64,000 bases of DNA, from contig JBHAEG010000039.1 in NCBI GenBank assembly GCA_041855445.1, forward strand, positions 62,001 through 126,000. Reading direction: 5' to 3'. The DNA is from Faucicola sp041855445. Lineage in GTDB: Bacteria > Pseudomonadota > Gammaproteobacteria > Pseudomonadales > Moraxellaceae. The stretch's first letter is position 1. The number at the start of each line of letters is the position of its first letter. The notes under the pieces were generated by a model. The model saw only the letters and a list, made by a program, of their open reading frames with translations, made no database searches and was not told where the DNA came from. Positions 25,681-34,494 of the stretch are shown in pieces. A program made the position numbers and the translations under genes.

Positions 25681-25729
25681 AAGTAGAATTATTATTATGG
25701 TTCTACTTATTATTATTTAAATAATAAGT
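25681..25729. repeat. Overlapping AT-rich hairpins after the acyl-CoA dehydrogenases
   Basis: AAGTAGAA/TTCTACTT (25681-25708) overlaps a second inverted repeat ACTTATTATT/AATAATAAGT (25705-25729). The two are mutually exclusive folds in the convergent gap between the second dehydrogenase and the peroxiredoxin gene. Confidence 0.4.
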
Positions 25730-25736
25730 AATAAAA

Positions 25737-25807
25737 AAAAGAAAAAACCTCGGTTAATTTGGATAAGAAATCACAAAAAAACAAGGTTTTTTCTTTTACA
25801 AATCAAA
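25737..25807. terminator. Bidirectional terminator between converging genes
   Basis: AAAAGAAAAAACCT (25737-25750) and AGGTTTTTTCTTTT (25794-25807) are perfect complements, so transcripts from both sides end in a stem with a U-rich 3' arm. The loop is long (43 nt). It lies 4 bp past the peroxiredoxin stop codon. Confidence 0.55.
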
Positions 25808-25811
25808 TAAA

Positions 25812-26450
25812 TTATTTATTTGGTTGTGGTGTTGTGCGTAAATAAGGTTTAATTTCTGTATGACCTTTTGGATAGTTAGCAGGAATGTCTTCATTTTTCA
25901 CGCTTGGTGGAATAATCACATCATCGCCATCTTGCCATTCTACAGGCGTTGCAATATTGTATTCATCAGCTAATTGTAACGCATCAATCACACGCAAAAT
26001 TTCATTAAAATTACGTCCACAACTTGCAGGATAAGTAAATGTTAAACGCACTTTATGTTGTGGGTCAATAATAAACACACTACGCACCGTATGTGTATTT
26101 GACGCATTTGGGTGTATCATGTCATATAATTCAGACACTACTTTTTCAGGGTCGGCAATAATCGGGAAATTTACGGCTGTGCCTTGTGTTTCTTCAATAT
26201 CTTTAGCCCAACCATGATGGTCTTCAACACCATCAACTGATAAAGCAATTGGTTTTACATTACGTTTTTGAAACTCACCATTTAATGCGGCAGTACGACC
26301 TAATTCTGTTGTACAAACTGGCGTATAATCGGCAGGGTGCGAGAAAAATACAACCCAGCTACTACCTTGCCAATCATAAAAATTAATATCACCTTCTGTG
26401 GTAGTTGCGTCAAAATTTGGTGCAATATCACCAATACGTAAATGTGCCAT
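25812..26450 (-). CDS. Peroxiredoxin, Prx6 (1-Cys) family
   Basis: A 212-residue thiol peroxidase that reduces hydrogen peroxide and organic peroxides. The peroxidatic Cys46 is in HPADYTPVCTTELGR, the Prx6 signature. VFIIDPQHKVRLTFTYPASCGRNFNEILRVIDALQ is also conserved in this class. A second Cys sits in that latter segment, and the resolving partner is unclear. The C-terminal WQDGDDVIIPP stretch is the family's extension. ATG 26450 is chosen: AAAGGA lies 8 nt upstream, and the preceding in-frame GTG is less likely. Transcribed alone. Confidence 0.94.
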   Translation of the reverse strand: MAHLRIGDIAPNFDATTTEGDINFYDWQGSSWVVFFSHPADYTPVCTTELGRTAALNGEFQKRNVKPIALSVDGVEDHHGWAKDIEETQGTAVNFPIIADPEKVVSELYDMIHPNASNTHTVRSVFIIDPQHKVRLTFTYPASCGRNFNEILRVIDALQLADEYNIATPVEWQDGDDVIIPPSVKNEDIPANYPKGHTEIKPYLRTTPQPNK

Positions 26451-26667
26451 CACTATATTCCTTTTTTTGTTGAAAGTTGTGGTATCATAGCATATTAATT
26501 ATGAAAATGTTGTGATAGTTTATCAATGCTTTATTCTATTTTGGCATAATATGCCCAAAAGTAATTACTTAAACATATAACAAAATTTTTACTTATATTA
26601 TTTTCAATAGAATTTAATCAAATAAAATGATAGTATATTATTAAGAAATGGTAATCAAGGAAATCCA

Positions 26668-26853
26668 ATGAAAACAATGATTAAATCACTAATTGTGGTA
26701 TCAACAATTATCGGATTGTCAGGCTGTATTGTACCAATGCCTGATGGTGGTGGCAAAAAAGGTGCCAAACATGCGGGGAATATGAATACTAACCATCCTG
26801 CCTCTCATGAACGTGGTGAACCTCATAAACAACAAGATGCAAGAGGTCGATAG
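26668..26853 (+). CDS. Small lipoprotein of unknown function
   Basis: A 61-residue predicted lipoprotein. The signal peptide KSLIVVSTIIGLSGC has a lipobox LSGC with Cys20. The mature part is short, Gly-, His- and Lys-rich, without secondary-structure cues, and ends QQDARGR. CAAGGAA lies 6 nt before the ATG and an intrinsic terminator lies 17 bp after the stop, so it looks like a genuine single-gene unit. The His/basic composition might bind metal or surface polymer, but this is a guess. No family recognised. Confidence 0.7.
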   Translation: MKTMIKSLIVVSTIIGLSGCIVPMPDGGGKKGAKHAGNMNTNHPASHERGEPHKQQDARGR

Positions 26854-26869
26854 ATAACGACTGGCATTG

Positions 26870-26902
26870 AAAAACCATATTTTATATAAAATATGGTTTT
26901 TT
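26870..26902. terminator. Palindromic terminator between the lipoprotein gene and uvrB
   Basis: AAAACCATATTTTAT pairs with ATAAAATATGGTTTT, ending in a six-T run on the plus strand and an A run on the other side. It serves the converging lipoprotein (+) and uvrB (-) genes. Confidence 0.8.
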
Positions 26903-26916
26903 ATTAAATAATTTTA

Positions 26917-29031
26917 TTAAATAATTAAAAATTCTTTTAATAATAGAATTCTATCACGAATTTTACTAGCTTCTTCAAATTTCAATTCTTTTGCTAACGC
27001 CAACATTTGTTTTTCTAGTTGATTAATATGTTTCGCTAATAAGTCAGGACTGCGTAAAATCTCAATATCGACATCAGGTAACGCTTGTAAATCTTTATTT
27101 TGTGTGTTTTCTTCAAAAATTTCCGTATCGCCAATATCGATTTTATCAGTTGTTTGACGTTTAGCAGATGTTGGAGTAATGTTATGTGCTTGATTAAATG
27201 CAATTTGTTTGGCTCTACGCCGTTCTGTTTCATCAATGGCTTTTTGCATACTTGGGGTAATCGTATCCGCATATAAAATCGCTTTACCATGAATATGCCT
27301 TGCCGTGCGACCAATGGTTTGAATAAGTGAACGTTCTGAACGTAAAAAACCTTCTTTATCTGCATCAAAAATCGCCACCAATGAAACTTCGGGCATATCT
27401 AATCCCTCACGCAACAAGTTAATCCCCACCAATACATCATGCACGCCTGTGCGTAATTCATGAATGATTTTCATACGTTCAACGGTATCAATATCTGAAT
27501 GTAAATAGGCAACTTTAATTTGGTATTCTTTTAGATAACTGGTTAAATCTTCAGCCATGCGTTTGGTTAATGTGGTAATCAGCACCCGTTCATTTTTTTG
27601 TTTTCTAATATTAATTTCACTTAAAACATCATCAACTTGGGTTAAAACTGGACGTACTTCTAATTCTGGGTCTATTAGACCTGTTGGGCGTACAACTTGT
27701 TCAACAACTTGCTGACTATGGGTTAATTCATAATTGGCAGGAGTCGCTGATACAAAAATCGTTGTTGGTGCAAGTTTTTCCCATTCTTCAAAAGTCATGG
27801 GGCGATTATCCATTGCACTTGGTAAACGAAATCCATACTGCACCAGCGTTTCTTTACGGCTTCTATCGCCTTTATACATTGCCCCAATTTGTGGTACAGT
27901 CACATGACTTTCATCAATAAATAACAGTGCATCACTAGGCAGATAATCAAATAGTGTTGGTGGTGCTTCGCCTGCCTGCCTACCTGATAAATGTCGAGAA
28001 TAGTTCTCAATACCGTTACAATAACCGATTTGTTGTATCATTTCTAAATCATATTCGGTACGTTGTTTTAAACGTTGTGCCTCAACAAGTTTGTTATTTT
28101 TTTGAAAAAATTCTAGCTGTTGGCTCAGTTCTGCTTTGATGGTTTGGCTCGCTTGTTCGAGTTTTTCTCGAGGGGTAACATAGTGAGATTTTGGATAAAT
28201 AGTGACACGAGGCACATTTTTAATGTTTTTACCTGTCAATGGGTCAAACCAAGTAATTTTTTCTACTTCATCATCAAATAAACTAATACGTACTGCCAGT
28301 TGTTCACTTTCTGCAGGGTAAATATCCAAAGTTTCTCCACGCAGTCGATAAGTGCCACGCCCAAAATCTAGCTCATTACGAATATATTGTAATGCAACCA
28401 AGCGTTTTAAAATTGCGGTTCTGTCAATTTTATCACCAACGACCAAATGTAATAACATTTTTAAATAGCTTTCAGGGTCGCCTAGGCCATAAATCGCTGA
28501 TACAGATGCGATAATAATTGCATCTCGCCGTTCTAATAATGCCCGAGTTGCAGATAGTCGCATTTGGTCAATGTGGTCATTAATAGAGCTGTCTTTTTCA
28601 ATAAAAGTATCACTGGCGGGAACATAAGCTTCTGGTTGATAATAGTCGTAATAACTAACAAAATATTCAACGGCGTTATTTGGAAAAAATGTTTTAAACT
28701 CACCATATAATTGCCCTGCAAGAGTTTTGTTATGTGCCATGATAATGGTTGGGCGTTGGCATTGAGCAATGACTTTTGCCATTGTGTAAGTTTTCCCTGA
28801 ACCTGTTACCCCAAGCAATAACTGCCCTTTCATACCTTGTTCGATACCTTTAACCAATTTAGCAATGGCTTGTGGTTGGTCACCTGAAGGTTCAAACTCT
28901 GTCATCATTTCAAAGGCACGACTAGAAATCTGCGTACCTGATACATTGACTCCTGTTATTTGGGCATAATTTTGTAGTTGATTGGATAGCTGGTTAAGTT
29001 GTCGAGTATTTTTAGGTTCAGGTAGTCGCAT
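26917..29031 (-). CDS. uvrB: Excinuclease ABC subunit B
   Basis: The damage-verifying helicase-like subunit of nucleotide excision repair. Walker A is in LLGVTGSGKTYTMAKV, the DNA-clamping beta-hairpin in VSYYDYYQPEAYVPASD, the DEAD-like motif in LLFIDESHVTVPQ and motif VI in QTIGRTARHIHGK. A C-terminal UVR motif (LEKQMLALAKELKFEEASKIRDRI, split across 681-704) binds UvrC. At 704 residues it exceeds E. coli UvrB (673) by an N-terminal extension of about 30. No ribosome-binding site is clear for ATG 29031, so translation may begin later, for example at the paired ATG codons before TEFEPSGDQP. Confidence 0.96.
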   Translation of the reverse strand: MRLPEPKNTRQLNQLSNQLQNYAQITGVNVSGTQISSRAFEMMTEFEPSGDQPQAIAKLVKGIEQGMKGQLLLGVTGSGKTYTMAKVIAQCQRPTIIMAHNKTLAGQLYGEFKTFFPNNAVEYFVSYYDYYQPEAYVPASDTFIEKDSSINDHIDQMRLSATRALLERRDAIIIASVSAIYGLGDPESYLKMLLHLVVGDKIDRTAILKRLVALQYIRNELDFGRGTYRLRGETLDIYPAESEQLAVRISLFDDEVEKITWFDPLTGKNIKNVPRVTIYPKSHYVTPREKLEQASQTIKAELSQQLEFFQKNNKLVEAQRLKQRTEYDLEMIQQIGYCNGIENYSRHLSGRQAGEAPPTLFDYLPSDALLFIDESHVTVPQIGAMYKGDRSRKETLVQYGFRLPSAMDNRPMTFEEWEKLAPTTIFVSATPANYELTHSQQVVEQVVRPTGLIDPELEVRPVLTQVDDVLSEINIRKQKNERVLITTLTKRMAEDLTSYLKEYQIKVAYLHSDIDTVERMKIIHELRTGVHDVLVGINLLREGLDMPEVSLVAIFDADKEGFLRSERSLIQTIGRTARHIHGKAILYADTITPSMQKAIDETERRRAKQIAFNQAHNITPTSAKRQTTDKIDIGDTEIFEENTQNKDLQALPDVDIEILRSPDLLAKHINQLEKQMLALAKELKFEEASKIRDRILLLKEFLII

Positions 29032-29211
29032 ACATTTATTTTTATTTACAAAGATTGACTCATGATATGGGGATTTTTTTAAGTTTTAAAAGATATGAAT
29101 ATTAATCAACTAAAATTAATTTAATCATTTATCAAATCCACCGTAAAACTTGCATATTATGGCGAATTTGATAAATAACAATCGTTCATGCCATTTGAAA
29201 AAAATTAATAC

Positions 29212-30447
29212 TTACAGACCACTAGCTTTTTTAGTAAAAAATTTCATTAATGGCTTAATTTTACTTACCTGATAAACCCCCTCACTACGAAGATACTGTA
29301 TAGGGCGAAACTGAGTAGTAAATAACCAATTTAAACCAGAAAAACTGTGCATCATCAACGCATTACTATGATACCGCTGACGTTGATAACGTTGTAATGT
29401 TGCAAAATCAGCCCAACTAGACTGTTGTTGATAATCATGCAATAAAGCATTAGTTAAACTTGTAATATCTAACATTCCCAAATTTAGCCCCTGCCCTGCT
29501 AATGGGTGTACACCATGCCCTGCATCGCCAATTAATGCCAAATTTTGTTTCACATACTGTTTAGCATGTTGAGCAGTTAATGGAAAACTATCAATTGACT
29601 GAATGTCGATAACCTCGCCTAATTCATAGCCACTAGCAAACGCAATTTCTTTGGCAAACTGTTCCGCTGATAATGATAAATATTGTTCTGCTTTCGCTTT
29701 TGGCAAAGACCAAACGATTGATTGCCAATGTTGTGGCGAGGCTCGGTCTTGTTCATTCACATCAGCCAATGGTAATAAAGCCAAAATACTATCTGTTAAA
29801 AACACTTGGCGGGCGGTCGCATGATGTGGTTTTTCTGTTTTAATGGCACAACAAATCGCCGTTTGTCGATAATCTAAAGTTTTTAAACCAATGCCAGTTT
29901 GCTGACGTACAAATGACCCTCGACCATCTGCCCCAATTAATAATTTAGCCATCAATTGTTCATTATTATCTAAAGTAACTTGATAACCTAATTGTTTACC
30001 AAGCCATTCTAATCGAGTAACCGTTTGCCCTGTAATATGTGTTAAATACGGCTGAATTTGCTCATCAGCAAAACCATCATATAAAGCTTTTTCAATAATA
30101 AATGGCTCAACCATACTACCTAATAATGTCTGATTTTGTTTATCAGCAAATTGTAACTCGCCAATACCATTGATTTGCCAAACCTGCATTTGTGTATAGT
30201 CGGCTTTGCGTGCTGAAGCCTCGATACGTTGCCAAGCACCAACTTCTGTCAGCAATTGAATACTGGCAAGACTCAACGCATACACTCGGGCATCTCGTTG
30301 AGCAAGTTTTTGTTGCCAATCATATTCGGATAATGCTGGACGAGCATCAATCAAGGTAACAGGACATTTTGCTTGGGCAAGTTTTAAAGCAAGTGTTGCA
30401 CCAATAATGCCACCACCAATAATTAACGTTGAATTAGGGTTAGTCAT
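29212..30447 (-). CDS. Ubiquinone-ring hydroxylase, UbiH/UbiF/VisC/COQ6 family (second gene)
   Basis: A 411-residue class A flavin monooxygenase. Visible are the FAD Rossmann motif LIIGGGIIGATLALKLA (N-terminus), the DG motif LIGADGRGSFVRQ and the second FAD motif LIGDAGHGVHPLAGQGLNLG. These flavoproteins hydroxylate the aromatic ring at C5, C1 or C6 during ubiquinone synthesis. The partner upstream has the UbiH-type signature, so this one probably covers another position (UbiI/UbiF role), though bifunctional versions exist. It lies 72 bp downstream of the UbiH-like gene in the same direction. Confidence 0.88.
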   Translation of the reverse strand: MTNPNSTLIIGGGIIGATLALKLAQAKCPVTLIDARPALSEYDWQQKLAQRDARVYALSLASIQLLTEVGAWQRIEASARKADYTQMQVWQINGIGELQFADKQNQTLLGSMVEPFIIEKALYDGFADEQIQPYLTHITGQTVTRLEWLGKQLGYQVTLDNNEQLMAKLLIGADGRGSFVRQQTGIGLKTLDYRQTAICCAIKTEKPHHATARQVFLTDSILALLPLADVNEQDRASPQHWQSIVWSLPKAKAEQYLSLSAEQFAKEIAFASGYELGEVIDIQSIDSFPLTAQHAKQYVKQNLALIGDAGHGVHPLAGQGLNLGMLDITSLTNALLHDYQQQSSWADFATLQRYQRQRYHSNALMMHSFSGLNWLFTTQFRPIQYLRSEGVYQVSKIKPLMKFFTKKASGL

Positions 30448-30519
30448 GATGTTTGTTCCATTTTATTAATGAATTTTTTAAGATAATTAGATAATTATTA
30501 GTTATTTTAATAAATTTTT

Positions 30520-31821
30520 TTAAGATTTTAATCCCATTGCATAAGTTGCTACTAAAGGTTTTACTTTTGGCAATTTATCGAATGCAATTAATCCTACATT
30601 ACGAGCCAGTTTTACCAGCAAATTACGATGCGTAAAACCCCTGACTACCATATCACAAAATAATTCTACTCTTTTTTGGTCAGTTTTTCTAGCTGTTTCA
30701 TAACTTTGTAGCATATTTGCCTGTCCAATGTCTTTTCCAGCCATGACTTGTCGATAAAGCATTTTTGCTAATGTATCCGCATCTCGCATACACAAATTAA
30801 ATCCTTGCCCTGCGACAGGGTGCAAGGTATGAGCCGCATTTCCCATGATGACACACCGTCCAACAACTTGTTTTTCTGCCAAAACTTTGACCAATGGAAA
30901 TGCCCCTCGCTTGCCTGCCTGCAAAAATTTACCCGCCCGACTACCAAAAGCCTGTTGTAACGTTTGTAAAAAATAACGGTCATCAGTTAAATAAGCCTGC
31001 TCCTCACCTTTTTCACACACCCACACCACCGAACGCCGAAAACCTTTTTGAAAAGCTTCTCGCCCATCACCATCGGCATCAGTCAAAGGCAACACCGCTA
31101 ATGGACCTGCCTTACTAAACCGCTCAATGGCTATATGATGATGCGGTGCATCTGTCATCACAACGCCCACAATACCCACCTGTTCATAATCATAAAAACT
31201 ATCAGAGACACCTAACAATTTTCGGCAAGGGGAATTTTGTCCATCACACGCCACCAATAAATCAGCAGTTAAAGTTTGTGATGAGTTATCTGCTTGTTGA
31301 AAAACAATAGTCACATCAGTGTCAGTCTGTTGAATATCCGTGACAGTCGCTCCATCTTTTAAAGTAATCAATGGATTATTTTGTACCGCTAATAACAATT
31401 TACGTCCAAGCCACGCATTTTCCATCACTTGCCCAAAACTTTCAACATTTTCAGCATTTTTATCAAGCTCTGCCTTACCAAAACTACCTTTTTCACTGAT
31501 TTGTACCTTATCAATACGGCAGGCATGACTTTGTAAATCACTCCACAAATCAATACGTTGATAAATTTGAACCGTTCTACGGGATAAAGCCATATTTCGA
31601 CTATCTAAATAATGAATACGTTGTTTATCATCATCAGGACTCATGGTTGGATAAACTGATTTTTCTAACAAAGTACTTGCAATGCCATAATGTGCCAAAA
31701 GTAATGCAAAAGACAACCCAACATTGCCCCCGCCAACGATAATGACCGTTTGTTCTGTTGTTGTTGAATGAACATTATTTTGATAAGTATTATTTTGATT
31801 GTGTGACATATTATTAACCAT
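30520..31821 (-). CDS. ubiH: 2-octaprenyl-6-methoxyphenol hydroxylase, UbiH-like
   Basis: A 433-residue flavin monooxygenase of ubiquinone synthesis. FAD-binding TVIIVGGGNVGLSFALLLA lies after a 24-residue Asn/Thr-rich lead. LLVACDGQNSPCRKLL is the DG motif, and IMGNAAHTLHPVAGQGFNLC with MRDADTLAKML matches UbiH, where GNAA replaces the GDAA of UbiI/UbiF. An alternative start four codons later (31809) is equally possible since neither has a clear ribosome-binding site. It is the promoter-proximal member of a two-gene unit. Assignment of ring position rests on motif resemblance. Confidence 0.9.
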   Translation of the reverse strand: MVNNMSHNQNNTYQNNVHSTTTEQTVIIVGGGNVGLSFALLLAHYGIASTLLEKSVYPTMSPDDDKQRIHYLDSRNMALSRRTVQIYQRIDLWSDLQSHACRIDKVQISEKGSFGKAELDKNAENVESFGQVMENAWLGRKLLLAVQNNPLITLKDGATVTDIQQTDTDVTIVFQQADNSSQTLTADLLVACDGQNSPCRKLLGVSDSFYDYEQVGIVGVVMTDAPHHHIAIERFSKAGPLAVLPLTDADGDGREAFQKGFRRSVVWVCEKGEEQAYLTDDRYFLQTLQQAFGSRAGKFLQAGKRGAFPLVKVLAEKQVVGRCVIMGNAAHTLHPVAGQGFNLCMRDADTLAKMLYRQVMAGKDIGQANMLQSYETARKTDQKRVELFCDMVVRGFTHRNLLVKLARNVGLIAFDKLPKVKPLVATYAMGLKS

Positions 31822-31925
31822 AAGTTAAAAATTTAAAAATAGCGTGTTCAACGAAAATAGATTATCACAAAATTTCAACGAATTAAATCAGAATGATAAG
31901 GCACCATCAGAGCAATAAAACCACA

Positions 31926-31954
31926 TTGCTAACTTACATGAATTATAGTATAAT
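31926..31954 (+). promoter_or_regulatory. Predicted rpsB promoter
   Basis: TTGCTA (31926-31931), a 17-bp spacer and a perfect TATAAT (31949-31954). The inferred start is near 31961, giving rpsB a leader of about 165 nt. Confidence 0.65.
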
Positions 31955-31960
31955 TATGCA

Positions 31961-32126
31961 CTGTTTTACTGATAAAAGTAAACAATTTTTCATATTTACC
32001 CATGACACACACATTACCCATGATTTAGACTGGGTGTTTAACTATTTACTTTTTTATGATTATCAAATAATTAAATCGGTTTAATAGGTGATGTGGAGGC
32101 ATAACCCAAATTTTTAAGGAATTCTC
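31961..32126 (+). promoter_or_regulatory. Long rpsB leader, possible S2 autoregulatory region
   Basis: The gap 31822-32126 holds the rpsB promoter and this untranslated leader. One hairpin is visible, ACCCA paired with TGGGT around ATGATTTAGAC (about 32018-32035). TAAGGA precedes the start codon by 6-7 nt. In enterics S2 represses its own operon through the leader; whether this one does so is inference. No recognisable copy of the enteric element was found. Confidence 0.35.
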
Positions 32127-32885
32127 ATGGCATCTAACAGCCCAACCCAAATTTCTATGCGTGATTTATTAGAAGCAGGCGCACATTTTGGTCATCAAAC
32201 CCGCTTTTGGAACCCAAAAATGCGTCAATATATCTTTGGAGCACGCAATAAAATTCATATCATCAATTTAGAACATACTGTAAAAGCATTTAACGAAGCA
32301 TTAACTTTTGTTAATCGTGAAGCGGCTAAAGGTAGCAAAATTTTATTTGTTGGTACAAAACGTGCGGCAAGTGCTGTTATTAGTGAGCAGGCACAACGTG
32401 CTGGTATGCCATACGTTGACCATCGTTGGTTAGGTGGTATGCTAACAAACTGGAAAACCTTACGTCAATCTATCAATCGTTTAAAAGAACTAGAAAAACA
32501 AGCTGAAGATGGTACCTTTGCTAAATTAACTAAACGTGAAGCGTTAGAACGTACCCGTGATATGCAAAAATTAGAACGTTCTTTAGGTGGCATCAAAAAC
32601 ATGAACGGCTTACCTGATGCTATTTTCGTAGTTGATGTTGACCATGAAGCGATTGCTATCAAAGAAGCTAAAAATTTAGGTATTCCTGTTATTGGTATCG
32701 TTGATACAAATTCAAATCCTGATAATGTTGATTATGTTATTCCTGCAAACGATGACGCAATTCGTGCAGTTTCTTTATATGTCTCTTCAGTTGCAGATGC
32801 GATTATCGCAGGTAAAGAATACGCTAAAACTCAGGCAACTGGTAAAACTGAGCCACAAGCACAAGAAGAAACTACTGCTGAATAA
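32127..32885 (+). CDS. rpsB: 30S ribosomal protein S2
   Basis: A 252-residue small-subunit protein, needed along with S1 for translation initiation. The N-terminal MRDLLEAGAHFGHQTRFWNP, IHIINLEHT, YVDHRWLGGMLTNW and VDTNSNPDNVDYVIPANDDA segments are canonical. The C-terminus has a short Gln/Glu-rich tail, as is common. It is followed after 36 bp by tsf, the universal bacterial pairing, and the two end at a shared intrinsic terminator. Confidence 0.99.
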   Translation: MASNSPTQISMRDLLEAGAHFGHQTRFWNPKMRQYIFGARNKIHIINLEHTVKAFNEALTFVNREAAKGSKILFVGTKRAASAVISEQAQRAGMPYVDHRWLGGMLTNWKTLRQSINRLKELEKQAEDGTFAKLTKREALERTRDMQKLERSLGGIKNMNGLPDAIFVVDVDHEAIAIKEAKNLGIPVIGIVDTNSNPDNVDYVIPANDDAIRAVSLYVSSVADAIIAGKEYAKTQATGKTEPQAQEETTAE

Positions 32886-32921
32886 GCAACAAAACAATAA
32901 ATATTTTCTGAGGTAATTAAC

Positions 32922-33800
32922 ATGGCAGAAATCACTGCAAAACTAGTTAAAGAACTTCGTGACCGTACAGGTCTTGGCATGATGGAGTGCAAAAAAGCAC
33001 TACAAGAAGCAAATGGCGACATCGAACTTGCGATTGACAATCTGCGTAAATCAGGTCAAGCAAAAGCTGCAAAAAAAGCGGGTAATATCGCTGCTGATGG
33101 TGCAATTATTATCGCCCAAGCTGATAACAAAGCATTATTATTAGAAGTAAATTGTCAAACTGACTTCGTTGCAAAAGATGAAAACTTCACCGCTTTTGCA
33201 AATAAAGTAGCTGAATTAGCATTAGCAAACAACACCACAGACGTTGCTAGTATCTCTGCATTAGCATATGCAGATGACCAAACTGTTGAGGAAGCTCGTG
33301 TTGCATTAGTACAAAAAATCGGTGAAAACATTCAAGTTCGCCGAGCTGAAGTAATTGAAGGTAGTAACCTTGCTGTTTACCGTCATGGCATTCGTATTGG
33401 CGTAGTTGTTTCATATGAAGGCGGTAGCGAAGCTACTGGTAAATCTATTGCAATGCAAGTTGCAGCCTTTAATCCAATCGCTGTTAATGAAGCTGATGTA
33501 CCAGCTGACATTTTAGCCCGTGAAAAAGACATTATCGAAGCTAAAGCCAAAGAGTCAGGCAAACCAGAAAATGTCGTTGAAAAAATGATTGCAGGCGGTT
33601 TACAAAAATATCTAAACGAAGTAACTTTAGTTAATCAACCATATGTTATCGATAATGATAAAAAAGTGGGTGATGTATTAAAAGCTGATAGCATGACTGT
33701 TGTTGCATTCAAACGTTTAGAAGTTGGCGAAGGCATCGAGAAAAAACAAGAAGATTTCGCTGCTGAAGTTGCTGCTGCTCAGGCTGCTGCTAGTAAATAA
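32922..33800 (+). CDS. tsf: Elongation factor Ts
   Basis: A 292-residue nucleotide-exchange factor for EF-Tu. The N-terminal UBA-like domain reads AKLVKELRDRTGLGMMECKK, followed by ALQEANGDIELAIDNLRKSG. The TDFVAKDENF motif that contacts EF-Tu is intact, and the C-terminal module ends in an Ala-rich tail. GAGGTAATTAAC lies before the ATG. Second gene of the rpsB-tsf operon. Confidence 0.99.
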   Translation: MAEITAKLVKELRDRTGLGMMECKKALQEANGDIELAIDNLRKSGQAKAAKKAGNIAADGAIIIAQADNKALLLEVNCQTDFVAKDENFTAFANKVAELALANNTTDVASISALAYADDQTVEEARVALVQKIGENIQVRRAEVIEGSNLAVYRHGIRIGVVVSYEGGSEATGKSIAMQVAAFNPIAVNEADVPADILAREKDIIEAKAKESGKPENVVEKMIAGGLQKYLNEVTLVNQPYVIDNDKKVGDVLKADSMTVVAFKRLEVGEGIEKKQEDFAAEVAAAQAAASK

Positions 33801-33830
33801 TATTAAACCTATCACTAATTTTTAGTGATA

Positions 33831-33861
33831 AAAACGCTCTAATATGTTTTTAGGGCGTTTT
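33831..33861 (+). terminator. Intrinsic terminator of rpsB-tsf
   Basis: AAAACGCTCTAA pairs with TTAGGGCGTTTT (one G-U pair) around a 7-nt loop and continues into a U-rich tract. A second small hairpin, TATCACTAA/TTAGTGATA, lies just upstream (33810-33830). Confidence 0.8.
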
Positions 33862-33909
33862 ATTTTTATCAAGTTGTTATTAATTTTTTATCAAATTTTA
33901 GTTTTATCA

Positions 33910-34422
33910 TTAAAAATTTTTCAATAACCATAAGCGTAACGTTAATTCCCACGCAAAATGAATACCTGTAAATCCTTGTTTCATCTCACCATTTTCTAAA
34001 ATTACATATGATGGCGTTACCTGTCCTTGCCATGCCTGAAAAATCTTCCCATCACTATCATTGACCGTTACAAATTGCCATTGATGTTGATTTAAATATT
34101 GTTGAACATCAGCATTACTGCCCGAATTGACAGCTATCGTCACTACAGGATAATGATTTGATTGAGCTAATTTATTGATAATGGGTGAGGTTTGCCGACA
34201 AATAGCACACCAACTCCCCCAAAAATACACCAATACAGGCTTTTCCTTACTTAAATTTGCTAAATCTATAGTATTACCTGCGATGTCATCAAATTGTAAT
34301 GTAGGATTAGCAGGCATGATAGGTTGTCGCCACCAATTTACTACACTATAAATTACTATAAAAACAAGTAAATAGCCGAGTAATGAACGTAAAAATTTTT
34401 TGAGTTTAATAGAAATTTGCAT
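33910..34422 (-). CDS. Membrane-anchored thioredoxin-like disulfide oxidoreductase
   Basis: A 170-residue TlpA/ScsD-like protein. An N-terminal membrane anchor (about residues 11-29) puts the thioredoxin domain in the periplasm. The redox motif is WGSWCAICRQTSP with Cys72 and Cys75, and the cis-Pro is Pro137 in VTPSYVILENG. It probably reduces or isomerises periplasmic disulfides, but no DsbD-like partner or cytochrome-maturation gene is adjacent. Convergent with tsf and downstream of metY by 72 bp in the same direction. Confidence 0.85.
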   Translation of the reverse strand: MQISIKLKKFLRSLLGYLLVFIVIYSVVNWWRQPIMPANPTLQFDDIAGNTIDLANLSKEKPVLVYFWGSWCAICRQTSPIINKLAQSNHYPVVTIAVNSGSNADVQQYLNQHQWQFVTVNDSDGKIFQAWQGQVTPSYVILENGEMKQGFTGIHFAWELTLRLWLLKNF

Positions 34423-34494
34423 AAATTTTAGTCAAGAAAAAGTGGATAATCCGAAAATTATCCACGATAATCATGTTTGATGTGAATTACTCAA

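Noticed and set aside
29127..29176. Inverted repeat ATTTATCAAAT / ATTTGATAAAT between uvrB and the ubiquinone hydroxylase genes
   Set aside because: The arms are AT-only apart from one C/G pair and 28 bp apart with no T tract; too weak to call as a terminator or operator.
31893..32084. A 63-codon plus-strand frame upstream of rpsB
   Set aside because: It overlaps the rpsB promoter (TTGCTA-17-TATAAT) and leader, lacks a ribosome-binding site and has no family resemblance.
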